NCBI RefSeq assembly: GCF_009176305.1
Contig: NZ_BLAJ01000001.1
Span: forward strand, 744,001-808,000
Source of the DNA: Martinezella dioscoreae
GTDB taxonomy: Bacteria > Pseudomonadota > Alphaproteobacteria > Rhizobiales > Rhizobiaceae
Reading direction: 5' to 3'
Length of the DNA: 64,000 nt
The notes under the pieces were generated by a model. That model saw only the letters and a program-made list of their open reading frames with translations, made no database searches and was not told where the DNA came from. This document shows, piece after piece, positions 1 to 9,575 of this stretch. Position numbers and translations under genes: made by a program. Numbering within the stretch: position 1 is the stretch's first letter; each line of letters starts with the position of its first letter.

Positions 1-454
1 ATTGCTGCGGCTGGCGCAGACGGATGGCGCAGTCCGCATGGCGCATGTTCACATCCAGCTCCTCGTTGTCGAGGATCAGCTGAATCTGCATGTCCGGATA
101 GAGCTGCAGGAATTCCTGGATCTTGTCTGTGAGCCAGCCCTGGCCGAGACCGACTGTGGTCGTCACGCGCAGCTTGCCGCTCGGCTTGTCGGTCGTTTCG
201 GTCAATTGCATCTTGACCGTTTCGAGCTTCAGCAAAACGTCATGGGCCGTGCGATAGAGCAGCTCACCCTGTTCGGTCAGGATGAGGCCGCGCGCATGGC
301 GGTGGAAAAGCTTAATGCCAACGTCTTGCTCGAGAGCGCTGACCTGCCGGCTAATGGCGGATTGAGACAAGTGCAACTTGTCGGCCGCATGCGTGAATGA
401 ACCCGCTTCGGCAGCCGCGTGAAAGATACGCAGCTTATCCCAATCCAATGGCAT
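1..454 (-). CDS. lsrB: LysR-type transcriptional regulator, LsrB-like (C-terminus beyond window)
   Basis: The first 151 codons of a LysR-family regulator are present; the rest lies left of base 1. Translation from the ATG at 454 begins MPLDWDKLRIFHAAAEAGSF, a classic LysR winged helix-turn-helix over about residues 4-63 (SQSAISRQVSALE recognition helix), followed by the start of the effector-binding domain (KLRVTTTVGLG). Its position next to trxB and close to lrp is the arrangement I recall for lsrB of Sinorhizobium meliloti, a regulator tied to LPS and redox balance, so I use that name. The family is seen directly; the orthology rests on context and memory. It reads in the same direction as trxB, whose stop is about 24 bases upstream, so co-transcription is possible. 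Confidence 0.8.
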   Translation of the reverse strand, partial: MPLDWDKLRIFHAAAEAGSFTHAADKLHLSQSAISRQVSALEQDVGIKLFHRHARGLILTEQGELLYRTAHDVLLKLETVKMQLTETTDKPSGKLRVTTTVGLGQGWLTDKIQEFLQLYPDMQIQLILDNEELDVNMRHADCAIRLRQPQQ

Positions 455-477
455 GCCGTTTCCCCTCATCGGCTGCA

Positions 478-1452
478 TCACTCCGCAGCCACGGCGACGG
501 GCATGTGCCCGGTCAAATAGCGTTCCGCCTCAAGCGCGGCCATGCAGCCCATCCCGGCTGCCGTGATCGCCTGGCGGAATGTATCATCGGTCACATCACC
601 CGCGGCATAGATGCCTTCGACGCTGGTCGCGGTCGAATCAGGAGCGGTCCAGAGATAGCCATTGTCCTTGAGTTTCAATTTGCCCTTGAAGAGCTCGGTC
701 GCCGGCGCATGGCCGATGGCAACGAAGACACCGTCGATCGGCATTTCCGTGATGGCGCCGGTACGCGCATCGCGCAGGCGTGCGCCCGTGACCGATGGCG
801 GCATCGGCGGCTTGGCGGGCGTGCCGGTGATTTCGGCAACCTCAGTATTCCAGAGGATCTTGACGTTTGCCTTGGCGAACAGGCGCTCCTGCAGGATCTT
901 TTCCGAACGGAAAGTATCGCGGCGATGCACCACGGTCACCGATTTGGCGATGTTGGAGAGATAGAGCGCCTCTTCAACGGCGCTGTTACCGCCGCCGACC
1001 ACGATCACGTCCTTGTTGCGGTAGAAGAAGCCATCGCAGGTGGCGCAGGCGGAGACGCCGAAGCCCTGGAAATGCTGTTCGCTCTCGATACCCAGCCATT
1101 TCGCCTTGGCGCCGGTGGCAATGATGAGCGTGTCGGCGGTCCAGACCTGGCCGCTATCTGTATGGGCAACGAAAGGACGCTTGCTGGTATCGACTTCGGT
1201 CACGAGGTCGTTGACGATTTCGGCGCCGACATGCTGTGCCTGCTGAAGCATCTGCTCCATCAGCCATGGTCCCTGGATAGGATCGGCAAAGCCCGGATAG
1301 TTCTCGACATCGGTCGTGATCATCAGCTGGCCGCCCTGTTCGAGACCAGCGATCAGAACCGGCTGCAGCATCGCGCGCGCGGCGTAAACCGCGGCGGTGT
1401 AGCCGGCTGGGCCGGAACCGATGATGAGCACCTTTGTGTGGCGGGCAGGCAT
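478..1452 (-). CDS. trxB: Thioredoxin-disulfide reductase
   Basis: A 324-residue cytoplasmic flavoprotein that passes electrons from NADPH via FAD to thioredoxin. Visible signatures: N-terminal FAD Rossmann motif GSGPAGYTAAVYAARA (about residues 12-27), redox-active CATC in SACATCDGFF near residue 138, the NADPH motif GGGNSAVEEA near 157, and the C-terminal FAD motif YAAGDV near 288. Length matches the family. I chose the ATG at 1452 because AAAGGA lies just upstream of it; an in-frame ATG five codons earlier would place that Shine-Dalgarno inside the gene. Followed on the same strand by the LysR gene. The neighbouring lrp is divergent. Confidence 0.97.
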   Translation of the reverse strand: MPARHTKVLIIGSGPAGYTAAVYAARAMLQPVLIAGLEQGGQLMITTDVENYPGFADPIQGPWLMEQMLQQAQHVGAEIVNDLVTEVDTSKRPFVAHTDSGQVWTADTLIIATGAKAKWLGIESEQHFQGFGVSACATCDGFFYRNKDVIVVGGGNSAVEEALYLSNIAKSVTVVHRRDTFRSEKILQERLFAKANVKILWNTEVAEITGTPAKPPMPPSVTGARLRDARTGAITEMPIDGVFVAIGHAPATELFKGKLKLKDNGYLWTAPDSTATSVEGIYAAGDVTDDTFRQAITAAGMGCMAALEAERYLTGHMPVAVAAE

Positions 1453-1690
1453 AGTCAGTCCTTTCAATTTCGGCGATTGGGAAACCGCGGCTTCAAGCGC
1501 GCAAAGCAGGCGATTTCGCGATCCGCGGCTTCATTTATGATTGCCTTATGCATTTATTCAAGGGCAGCCTTGCATTACACACAGAGCAAATCTGCTTTGT
1601 GTAAGAATCAACTACGCGAGAGAAACTTTCTTGCGTATTTTCCTGCCTTATATAGAAGCTGGCGAGGGGGAATTAAAGAAAGGCAAGAAA

Positions 1691-2158
1691 GTGCTTCGCG
1701 CTGAGCTCGATGCCATCGATATCAAGATTCTGCGGGAACTCCAGCGGGACGGACGCATGACCAACGTCGAGCTCGCAGACAGGGTCGGCATTTCGGCGCC
1801 GCCATGTCTGCGCCGCGTGCGCAAATTGGAAGAAGCCGGCGTTATCGAAGGCTATCACGCCATGTTGAACAGCCCGAAATTGGGCTTCGATCTCGTGGCT
1901 TTTTGCATGGTCGGCCTCAAGCATCAGTCGGAAGCGAACCTCAAGGCTTTTGCCAGCGCAACCTCGGCATGGCCGCTGGTTCGGCAGGCATGGATGGTGT
2001 CCGGCGACAGTGATTTCCTGCTGCACTGCGTTGCGGAAAATCTCACTCGTTTCCAGGATTTCGTCATCGAAGTTCTGACGGCGAATGAACATGTCGACAC
2101 CGTGCGCACCATGTTGACCATTCGGCAAGTCAAAAAGCTCGGCCTGGTGGAGCTCTAG
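1691..2158 (+). CDS. lrp: Lrp/AsnC family transcriptional regulator
   Basis: A 155-residue leucine-responsive regulator type protein. The N-terminal HTH (about residues 5-60, IDIKILRELQRDGRMTNVEL, then SAPPCLRRVRKLEEAG) and C-terminal RAM/AsnC ligand domain (about 68-150) are both clear. The open frame extends upstream without a good start; I chose the GTG at 1691 because homologues begin at this point (LRAELDAIDIK) and a purine-rich AAAGAAAGG lies just upstream. Divergent from trxB and followed four bases later by a putative LPS-core gene. In S. meliloti lrp also borders the lps core cluster, which supports orthology of the locus. Confidence 0.93.
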   Translation: MLRAELDAIDIKILRELQRDGRMTNVELADRVGISAPPCLRRVRKLEEAGVIEGYHAMLNSPKLGFDLVAFCMVGLKHQSEANLKAFASATSAWPLVRQAWMVSGDSDFLLHCVAENLTRFQDFVIEVLTANEHVDTVRTMLTIRQVKKLGLVEL

Positions 2159-2162
2159 GCGA

Positions 2163-3071
2163 ATGGCGGATCGCCCCTGGCATCGGTCGGTGATTAAGTC
2201 TGGCGTGCGCCTCTTTCTAGGCGGCTCCCGGGCTCATGTGCAGGACTGGTTCCCGGGGCTCACCATCGTTCGCAGCCAGAATGTCAGCGAGGTGCTTTAC
2301 CGCGGCGCCAAGGTTGCAAGCCTTGCCGGCATGGATCGTCTGCGCGAACGTTGCGGCGATGCGGTCTACATCGTCGGCTCGGGTCCATCAATTCGCGATT
2401 GCGATCTGAGTGGTCTGGAATTCCGCAGTGCCATTCTTTTGAACGGTGCCATCGGCTTGTCTGGCGACCGGATCGGCGAGCCTTTAGCAATTGCCGTCGA
2501 GGATGAGCGTTTTGTCTGGCGACATCTCGACATGCTCCGCGAGAAGGTGGCTCCCGGTTCTCTTTGCCTGTTTTCCGTGGCGGTGCTGCGTGCGCTGTGC
2601 GAAATCGACAAAAGCTGGCTGGCGGACAAGACCATCATCTTGATCGACGATATCCGCAAGCCCTATGGTGCGCGCCGCCGTTCGGTCGACGACCTCAAGA
2701 AACTGCAATATGTGCGATTGAATACCGAGGGGTCGGCGGGTTTTTCGCTCTCACCGGACCGCGGGGTGTTTCTGGGGGGATCCGTCGCGGTATCGGCCCT
2801 CCAATTTGCCCTTTACTGTGCAAAGCAGCAGGTCGGCTTTCTGGGGATCGATATATCCAATGCCGGCGAGCCGCGCTTTTATGAGACTCCCAGCGACATG
2901 GCGTTCTCCGGCATTGCGCGGGCAGAGAGTCGCATCATCGAGCATCTGGTGCTTGCGCGGCAGATCGCAGCCGAGCGCGGCGTCTCTTTCGTCAACTACT
3001 CCCGCATTTCGGCATTGCTCAAATATGATTTTGGTTACGACGACAGGTTTGCATTGAAGCCGCGGGCGTGA
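2163..3071 (+). CDS. Putative LPS-core sugar-transfer protein (DUF115/MptE-like or GT42-like fold)
   Basis: A 302-residue protein of uncertain function. It has a Rossmann-like segment with a GSGPS motif (VYIVGSGPSIRDCDLSGL, about residues 68-85) followed by a strand carrying LLNGAIGL, and a late IDISNAG motif. This combination is found in the DUF115/MptE-like group and in sialyltransferase-like GT42 enzymes, which use nucleotide-activated sugars. No signal peptide or membrane helix is evident, consistent with a cytoplasmic enzyme of LPS-core or glycan assembly. It starts four bases after the lrp stop and lies in the place where S. meliloti carries other lps genes. The assignment to surface glycan synthesis is inference from context. 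Confidence 0.6.
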   Translation: MADRPWHRSVIKSGVRLFLGGSRAHVQDWFPGLTIVRSQNVSEVLYRGAKVASLAGMDRLRERCGDAVYIVGSGPSIRDCDLSGLEFRSAILLNGAIGLSGDRIGEPLAIAVEDERFVWRHLDMLREKVAPGSLCLFSVAVLRALCEIDKSWLADKTIILIDDIRKPYGARRRSVDDLKKLQYVRLNTEGSAGFSLSPDRGVFLGGSVAVSALQFALYCAKQQVGFLGIDISNAGEPRFYETPSDMAFSGIARAESRIIEHLVLARQIAAERGVSFVNYSRISALLKYDFGYDDRFALKPRA

Positions 3072-3117
3072 TGTTCGCCGGCGTTGGCGAGGCTGCTGTG
3101 AAATTAGGGTCGATGGA

Positions 3118-4041
3118 ATGAAGCTTATGCGCTGGCTGAAACCCAAGGCGTCCGACGCCAAGAAGCTGTGCATCGAACCGCCTGAGCCGAGGGCAGGGCG
3201 CCACGGCATTGCCATTGCCGCCTGCGTGAAGAACGAGGCCCGTTATATCGAAGAATGGGTGCGCTTCCATCAGGCAGTCGGCATTCGCCACTTCTATATC
3301 TATGATAATGACTCGACGGACGAGACCTGCTTGCTTCTTCGAAGCCTGCTCTCTGAAGATGCTTTGACGATTATTCCCTGGGCTGGGCGCATGCGCGATG
3401 CGGCCACATCGGCAGTACTGAACGGCCAGGTCATCACCTTCGCGCATGCCATTTTGAATTTCGGTGGCGATTACCGCTGGATGGCGTTCATCGATGTCGA
3501 CGAATTCCTCCTGCCGAAGGAGGCTGCGACGGTCGAGCAGGCGCTGGAGGCCGTCGGCGATTTCCCGAATGTCTCGCTGCCCTGGCATATGTTTGCGACC
3601 AGCGGCCATGAGACGCCGCCGGACGGACCTTTGACGTTGAATTATACGATGCGCGGCGCCGATCCGATGACGACGAAGGAAAATGTCAGCAATTTCAAAT
3701 GCATCGTTGATCCATGCGAAGTCACCGAAGTCAGTGTGCACCAGTTCCAGACGCGTGCCTATGGCGATCTGACAGCCAATGACGCCGGCAAGCGGTTTAC
3801 TCGGCGCGCACGCAAATCCCCTGAGTTTTATTCAAACCAGTTCCTGCAGCTGAACCACTACTATACGAAATCCCGGCAGGAGCTGATGGAGAAGCTGGCG
3901 CGGGGTTGGACCTATGACAGCAGTGCGACCAAATATCGGGACAAGGTCTTGTCCATCGTCAAAAGCATCGAGGAAGACATGATGGAGGATCGTTCGATGA
4001 TCGAATTCATCGAGCGCAACCATATTGATCTTAGCCGCTGA
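3118..4041 (+). CDS. Glycosyltransferase, GT92/DUF23-like (GT-A fold)
   Basis: A 307-residue glycosyltransferase. The opening GT-A signature IAACVKNEARYIEEWVRFHQ (about residues 31-50), the YIYDNDSTDET stretch near 60-70 and the metal-binding DVDEFLLP (near 124) are typical of the GT92/DUF23 and related GT2 enzymes. Three tyrosines and a LNHYYTKS segment late in the protein also match the family. It probably transfers a sugar to LPS core or another surface glycan; acceptor and donor cannot be read from sequence. It lies 46 bases after the preceding putative core gene, with the same orientation, and converges on the GT4 gene that follows with a nine-base gap. Confidence 0.8.
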   Translation: MKLMRWLKPKASDAKKLCIEPPEPRAGRHGIAIAACVKNEARYIEEWVRFHQAVGIRHFYIYDNDSTDETCLLLRSLLSEDALTIIPWAGRMRDAATSAVLNGQVITFAHAILNFGGDYRWMAFIDVDEFLLPKEAATVEQALEAVGDFPNVSLPWHMFATSGHETPPDGPLTLNYTMRGADPMTTKENVSNFKCIVDPCEVTEVSVHQFQTRAYGDLTANDAGKRFTRRARKSPEFYSNQFLQLNHYYTKSRQELMEKLARGWTYDSSATKYRDKVLSIVKSIEEDMMEDRSMIEFIERNHIDLSR

Positions 4042-4050
4042 TCGGTCCGT

Positions 4051-5130
4051 TCACTTGTTGGCGCCAAGCAGCCGCTTGTAGACCTCGCCGATAGCGGTCG
4101 CTTCCTTTTCCAAAGCGAACTCGCTGCGCACATGGCGCACGGCATTTTCGCCCTGGCGAAGGGTTTCCTCTGGATTGGCAAGATAGAAGGCGATCGCTCT
4201 AGTCAGGGCCTCGCCATCGCCCGCCGGCACCACGGCGCCTGTTTCGCCCGGTACGATCATTTCGGCATAGGCGCCGGCATCAGAGGCGACGACAGCGGTG
4301 CGGGAGGCCATGGCTTCCAACGGTGTCAGGCCAAAACCCTCGTTGCGGGAAGGGGCGACATAGAGGGTGGCGCGGCGATACCAGGGTTTGATATCGTCGA
4401 CTTCGCCCATGAAGCGGATACGATCGGTGAGACCTGCATCGGCCACCATCTTTTCCAGCTGCTCGCCAAAACTGCGGTGCTCAGCTGTCACGCGGCCGCA
4501 GACGACGGCGGTCCAGTCCGGATGGCGCGGCAACAGCTCGATCATCGCCTTGACGAAGAGATCCGTGCCCTTCTGATGGCGGACGCGGCCGAAGCAGCCG
4601 ATCAGATAGGTGCCGGGCAGGCCGGTTGCGGCCATGCGGTCGTCAGGCTTTTCCGGCGGATGGAAGCTGTTGAGGTCGACGCCGTGCTGGATGACGGTGT
4701 GCGGCACTTCGAGAAAGCTGCCCGAGCGCGTGCTGGTGGCGATCACGGCATCCATGCGGCGGATCAACCAGCGTGTGTAGCCAGTGTGGCGGCGCTGGGC
4801 TGCGGAGGTGAAGACAAGTTTCAGGCGCATGCGCAGAACGGAGCGCAGCAGCAAACCCACAAGCATTTCGTTGTTGCGGCGGGCATGCCAAACGCGGAGG
4901 CGATAGCGGCGCGGCTTCATCCAGAGACCGGGCAGGCGGAGCCAACCGAGCCTTGGCAGGTTTTCCGGCAGGCCAGGGCCGAGTGTGGCGATATGATAGC
5001 CGAGCTCGACCTGCTTGGGGATGAGCTGCACGATCGTAGACGTAACGCCGGAAAGCCGGCGTTTGAAATTCGTTGCTATGATTTCGATCTCACGGAGATC
5101 GCTCGCATGCGCTGTCTCGCGATCGCGCAC
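4051..5130 (-). CDS. lpsB: LPS core glycosyltransferase, GT4 family (LpsB/LpcC-like)
   Basis: A 359-residue retaining GT4/GT1 glycosyltransferase. The N-terminal FKRRLSGVTSTIVQLIP segment (about 22-38) is what I recall of S. meliloti LpsB and R. leguminosarum LpcC, the mannosyltransferases that act on Kdo of the LPS inner core. The C-terminal half has the nucleotide-sugar site: GRVRHQKGTDLFVKA and the EX7E-type motif SRNEGFGLTPLEAMA. The start is a GTG at 5130, six bases after the greA stop, so greA-lpsB probably form one transcript as in S. meliloti. There is no in-frame ATG near the start; the Shine-Dalgarno is weak, suggesting translational coupling. Confidence 0.85.
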   Translation of the reverse strand: MRDRETAHASDLREIEIIATNFKRRLSGVTSTIVQLIPKQVELGYHIATLGPGLPENLPRLGWLRLPGLWMKPRRYRLRVWHARRNNEMLVGLLLRSVLRMRLKLVFTSAAQRRHTGYTRWLIRRMDAVIATSTRSGSFLEVPHTVIQHGVDLNSFHPPEKPDDRMAATGLPGTYLIGCFGRVRHQKGTDLFVKAMIELLPRHPDWTAVVCGRVTAEHRSFGEQLEKMVADAGLTDRIRFMGEVDDIKPWYRRATLYVAPSRNEGFGLTPLEAMASRTAVVASDAGAYAEMIVPGETGAVVPAGDGEALTRAIAFYLANPEETLRQGENAVRHVRSEFALEKEATAIGEVYKRLLGANK

Positions 5131-5136
5131 GGGCGA

Positions 5137-5613
5137 TCAGCCCCAGGAGACGGAGAGGATTTCGTAAGCCTTGGCGCCACCGGGTGCATTGACCTCGATG
5201 GAATCGCCGACTTCCTTACCGATCAGGGCGCGGGCGATCGGGGAGGAGATGGAGATGCGGCCGGCCTTCACATCGGCTTCCTGATCGCCGACGATCTGGT
5301 AGATCTTTTCTTCCTCGGTGTCTTCGTCGACGAGCTTGACCTTGGCGCCGAACTTGATCTTCGAGCCGGACATCTTGGTGAGATCGATGACTTCGGCACG
5401 CGCCGTGAGATCTTCCAGCTCTGTGATGCGGCCTTCATTGTGGCTTTGAGCTTCCTTGGCGGCATGGTACTCGGCATTTTCAGAGAGATCGCCGTGGGCG
5501 CGCGCTTCTGCAATTGCCTCGATGATTCGCGGGCGCTCTTCCTGCTGACGCCAGCGCAGCTCTTCCTGCAGCTTGACGAACCCGTTCTGTGTCATCGGTA
5601 CCTTTTCAACCAT
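5137..5613 (-). CDS. greA: Transcription elongation factor GreA
   Basis: 158 residues, the standard GreA length. It rescues backtracked RNA polymerase by stimulating cleavage of the transcript 3' end. The N-terminal coiled coil (about 1-76) contains the acidic tip [12 protein letters not shown] with the catalytic Asp/Glu pair of the family (GDLSENAEY). The C-terminal FKBP-like domain includes the [14 protein letters not shown] segment. The ATG at 5613 is followed closely by family-typical residues. The gene stops six bases before the GTG of the LPS glycosyltransferase. Upstream to carB are 254 bases without a gene that must contain the greA promoter; I could not place it securely. Confidence 0.97.
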   Translation of the reverse strand: MVEKVPMTQNGFVKLQEELRWRQQEERPRIIEAIAEARAHGDLSENAEYHAAKEAQSHNEGRITELEDLTARAEVIDLTKMSGSKIKFGAKVKLVDEDTEEEKIYQIVGDQEADVKAGRISISSPIARALIGKEVGDSIEVNAPGGAKAYEILSVSWG

Positions 5614-5867
5614 TTTTCTTGTCCTTCACTCCCTGTGTTGCTCTGCTGCAGACACAAAAGAAAACAGGTCCCGAAGGGGTACTTCGGAACCATCCAGAGC
5701 CGTTATTCTGTCATCTATAGCAGATTGCGACAGACGAATGCCAGAAAATTCGAAGGTTTAAGGAAAAGCTCCTGTTGAAGCTCCCTCACCATTCGATCGG
5801 CTGTCGGGGCCGCAACGAACGTGAGCCGGCTATCTTGCTCACGCTCCCCACGGTCGAATTAGCTGCG

Positions 5868-8800
5868 TCAGAAATAGCTCTGCAGCGGCTGTACCTCGAG
5901 GTTTCCGGCCTTCAGCGCCTTGATTGCCATGGCGGCTGCTTCGGCGCCGGCCATGGTCGTGTAGTAGGGCACCTTCTGCATCAGCGTCGCCCGGCGCAGC
6001 GACTTCGAATCCGAGATCGCCTTGTTGCTGTCGGTCGTATTGATGACAAGCTGGACCTGGCGGTTGCGGATCGCGTCCTCGATATGCGGCCGTCCCTCAA
6101 GGACCTTGTTGATCTTGGTCGCTTCGATGCCGTTTTCAGCAAGGAAACGCTGCGTTCCGCCGGTTGCGAGCACCTTGAAGCCCTGTTCGGCCAGCATGCG
6201 GATGGCCGGCAGCACGCGCGGTTTGTCGTCGTCGCGAACCGAGACGAAAACCGTTCCGTCACGCGGCAGTTCCACGCCGGCGCCGAGCTGGGACTTGGCG
6301 AAGGCGAGCGCGAAATCCGTATCGAGGCCGATGACTTCGCCGGTCGAGCGCATTTCCGGCCCGAGGAGAGTGTCGACGCCGGGGAAACGCGCGAAGGGGA
6401 AGACGGCTTCCTTGACGGCGATATGCTTCAGCTTGCGCGGATCGGGCTTTTCGCCATAGGCGGCAAAGGTCGCATCCAGCTTCTCGCCGGCCATGACGCG
6501 CGCGGCGATCTTGGCGATCGGCGCGCCGATGGTCTTGGCGACGAAGGGCACCGTGCGCGAGGCGCGCGGGTTGACTTCGAGCACGTAGACCGTGTCGTCC
6601 TTGATGGCGAACTGAACGTTCATCAAGCCGCCGACATTGAGAGCCTTGGCCATTGCTTTCGCCTGGCGCTCGAGTTCGTCGATCATGGCTGCGGAGAGCG
6701 TGCGAGGGGGCAGCGAGCAGGCGGAGTCGCCCGAATGGATGCCGGCCTCTTCGATATGTTCCATGATGCCGGCGACATAGACGTCGGTACCGTCGGAGAG
6801 GCAGTCGACGTCGACTTCGATGGCGTTGGTCAGATAGCTGTCGAAGAGCAGCGGGTTCTTGCCGAGCAGCGTGTTGATCTGGCCGGTCTTGTCATTTGGG
6901 TAGCGCTGCTTGATGTCTTCCGGCACCAGTTCCGGAACGGTATCGAGCAGGTAACCCTGTAGCTGGCCTTCCGAATGGATGATCTGCATAGCGCGGCCGC
7001 CGAGAACGTAGGACGGGCGCACGACCAGCGGGAAGCCGATTTCGGAGGCAATGAGGCGTGCCTGCTCGACGGAGTAGGCAATGCCGTTGTTCGGCTGGTT
7101 GAGATCGAGCTTCATCAGGAGCTTTTGGAAGCGGTCGCGGTCTTCGGCAAGGTCGATCGCGTCAGGAGCGGTGCCGAGGATCGGGATACCATTCTTTTCC
7201 AGGGCTTCGGCGAGCTTCAGCGGGGTCTGGCCGCCGAACTGGACGATGACGCCGACGACTTCGCCCTTTTCCTGCTCCGCGCGCAAGATTTCGATAACAT
7301 CTTCCGCGGTCAGCGGCTCGAAATAGAGACGGTCCGACGTATCGTAATCGGTCGAAACCGTTTCCGGGTTGCAGTTGATCATGATCGCTTCATAGCCGGC
7401 ATCCTTCAGCGCGAAGGCGGCATGGCAGCAGCAATAATCGAACTCGATACCCTGTCCGATACGGTTCGGGCCGCCGCCGAGGATGACGACCTTCTTGCGG
7501 TCGGAAACCTGCGCTTCGGAACGAGCGGCGCCGACGAAGGGCGTCTCATAGGTCGAGTACATATAGGCCGTCGGTGAGGCGAATTCGGCGGCGCAGGTAT
7601 CGATGCGCTTGAAGACCGGGCGGACGTTCAGCGAATTGCGGAGTTCGGCTACTTCCTTCGGGCGCTTGCCGGTCAGCGTCGCAAGACGTGCGTCGGAGAA
7701 GCCCATGGCCTTCAGCATGCGCAGATTGGCGGCATCCTGCGGCAGGCCGTGCTCGCGGATGCGCTCTTCCATATCGACGATGTTCTTCAGCTGCTCGAGG
7801 AACCATGGGTCGATCTTGCAACCTTCATGCACCTCTTCGATGCTCATGCCCTGGCGCAGCGCCTGGGCGACCATACGCAGACGGTCCGGCGTCGGCGTGC
7901 CGATGGCGGCGCGAATGGCGTTCTGGCTGCCTTCGCCTTCCTCGATGCCGGGGATCTCGATCTCGTCCAGACCGGTCAGGCCGGTTTCGAGGCCGCGTAG
8001 CGCCTTCTGCAGCGATTCCGCGAAGGTACGGCCGATTGCCATGACTTCGCCGACCGACTTCATCGCCGTGGTCAGAACCGGGGAGGCGCCGGGGAATTTT
8101 TCAAAGGCGAAGCGCGGGATCTTGGTGACAACGTAGTCGATCGACGGCTCGAAGGATGCCGGGGTTGCACCGCCGGTGATATCGTTTTCGAGTTCGTCCA
8201 GCGTGTAGCCGACAGCGAGCTTGGCGGCGACCTTGGCGATCGGGAAGCCGGTTGCCTTCGAGGCAAGCGCAGAGGAGCGCGACACGCGCGGATTCATTTC
8301 GATGACGACGAGGCGACCGTCCTTCGGATTGACCGCGAACTGTACGTTCGAGCCGCCGGTTTCGACGCCGATCTCGCGCAGAACCGCGATCGAGGCGTTG
8401 CGCATGATCTGGTATTCTTTGTCCGTCAGCGTCAGCGCGGGAGCGACCGTGATCGAGTCGCCGGTGTGAACGCCCATCGGGTCGATGTTTTCGATCGAGC
8501 AGATGATGATGCAGTTGTCCGCCTTGTCGCGGACGACTTCCATCTCATACTCTTTCCAGCCGAGGACCGATTCTTCGATCAGCACCTCCGTAGTCGGCGA
8601 GGCGTCGAGGCCACCGCCGACGATCTCGAAGAATTCCGAGCGGTTGTATGCAATACCGCCGCCGGTGCCGCCGAGTGTGAAGGACGGACGGATAATGGCG
8701 GGCAAGCCGACATGATCGAGCGCCTGCGCGGCAATTGCCATTGCGTGGCTCATATAGCGCTGCTTGCGATCGCTTTCGCCGAGGTTCCACTGGTTTTCCA

Positions 8801-9353
8801 GTTCGTCGAGCGCCTTGTCGAGCTCAGGACCAGAAAGAGATGCCTTCAGCTTGCTCCGCTCGGCCTCATGCGTCTTGCGGTCGGCGTCCTTGATATCGGT
8901 GGCATTTGCCAACATGGAACGCGGCGTTTCGAGGCCGATGCGGGCCATGGCTTCGCGGAAGAGAGCGCGGTCTTCGGCCATGTCGATGGCGGCTGGCTTG
9001 GCGCCGATCATCTCGACATTGTAGCGGTCGAGTACGCCCATGCGCTTCAGCGAAAGCGCGGTATTGAGTGCAGTCTGGCCGCCCATGGTCGGCAACAGCG
9101 CGTCCGGACGCTCCTTGGCAATGATCTTGGCGACGACCTCGGGCGTGATGGGTTCGACATAGGTCGCATCCGCCAGACCCGGATCGGTCATGATCGTTGC
9201 CGGGTTGGAGTTGACGAGGATGACGCGGTAGCCCTCCTCCCGGAGTGCCTTGCAGGCCTGCGTGCCCGAATAGTCGAATTCGCAAGCCTGTCCGATAACA
9301 ATCGGTCCTGCACCGATAATGAGGATCGATTTGATATCTTGGCGCTTCGGCAT
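5868..9353 (-). CDS. carB: Carbamoyl-phosphate synthase large subunit
   Basis: A 1161-residue large subunit that, with CarA, makes carbamoyl phosphate from glutamine-derived ammonia, bicarbonate and two ATP for pyrimidine and arginine synthesis. The duplicated structure is plain: two halves each starting with a phosphate-binding motif ([19 protein letters not shown] near residue 12; [17 protein letters not shown] in the second half), each with an ATP-grasp domain ([15 protein letters not shown] near 223; [13 protein letters not shown]), and a C-terminal MGS-like allosteric domain ([14 protein letters not shown]). It is longer than E. coli CarB mainly through a lysine/glutamate-rich insert at about residues 150-205, common in rhizobia. 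carA is not adjacent but lies 10 kb away on the same strand. Confidence 0.98.
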   Translation of the reverse strand: MPKRQDIKSILIIGAGPIVIGQACEFDYSGTQACKALREEGYRVILVNSNPATIMTDPGLADATYVEPITPEVVAKIIAKERPDALLPTMGGQTALNTALSLKRMGVLDRYNVEMIGAKPAAIDMAEDRALFREAMARIGLETPRSMLANATDIKDADRKTHEAERSKLKASLSGPELDKALDELENQWNLGESDRKQRYMSHAMAIAAQALDHVGLPAIIRPSFTLGGTGGGIAYNRSEFFEIVGGGLDASPTTEVLIEESVLGWKEYEMEVVRDKADNCIIICSIENIDPMGVHTGDSITVAPALTLTDKEYQIMRNASIAVLREIGVETGGSNVQFAVNPKDGRLVVIEMNPRVSRSSALASKATGFPIAKVAAKLAVGYTLDELENDITGGATPASFEPSIDYVVTKIPRFAFEKFPGASPVLTTAMKSVGEVMAIGRTFAESLQKALRGLETGLTGLDEIEIPGIEEGEGSQNAIRAAIGTPTPDRLRMVAQALRQGMSIEEVHEGCKIDPWFLEQLKNIVDMEERIREHGLPQDAANLRMLKAMGFSDARLATLTGKRPKEVAELRNSLNVRPVFKRIDTCAAEFASPTAYMYSTYETPFVGAARSEAQVSDRKKVVILGGGPNRIGQGIEFDYCCCHAAFALKDAGYEAIMINCNPETVSTDYDTSDRLYFEPLTAEDVIEILRAEQEKGEVVGVIVQFGGQTPLKLAEALEKNGIPILGTAPDAIDLAEDRDRFQKLLMKLDLNQPNNGIAYSVEQARLIASEIGFPLVVRPSYVLGGRAMQIIHSEGQLQGYLLDTVPELVPEDIKQRYPNDKTGQINTLLGKNPLLFDSYLTNAIEVDVDCLSDGTDVYVAGIMEHIEEAGIHSGDSACSLPPRTLSAAMIDELERQAKAMAKALNVGGLMNVQFAIKDDTVYVLEVNPRASRTVPFVAKTIGAPIAKIAARVMAGEKLDATFAAYGEKPDPRKLKHIAVKEAVFPFARFPGVDTLLGPEMRSTGEVIGLDTDFALAFAKSQLGAGVELPRDGTVFVSVRDDDKPRVLPAIRMLAEQGFKVLATGGTQRFLAENGIEATKINKVLEGRPHIEDAIRNRQVQLVINTTDSNKAISDSKSLRRATLMQKVPYYTTMAGAEAAAMAIKALKAGNLEVQPLQSYF

Positions 9354-9575
9354 GGGCTCACATCCGTTTTTTTCGTTGCGCCAAAAACCGGCCAGGGTGG
9401 GAGGTCACCGGCCGGGGGCGCTATGGGCAATATTTTCAGGCTAGAAGCGGCTTATAGGCAAATGTATTTGCAAACGGAACCCCATAAATGGCGGAATCGA
9501 CATGAATTCTGCCGAGATCGTCATGGAGCGGCCAAACGCCGGGTAAGGGCAACCCATACTGATGCTATCGATCAA

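Noticed and set aside
397..1704. 435-codon plus-strand open frame over trxB
   Set aside because: Shadow of trxB; composition not protein-like for any family.
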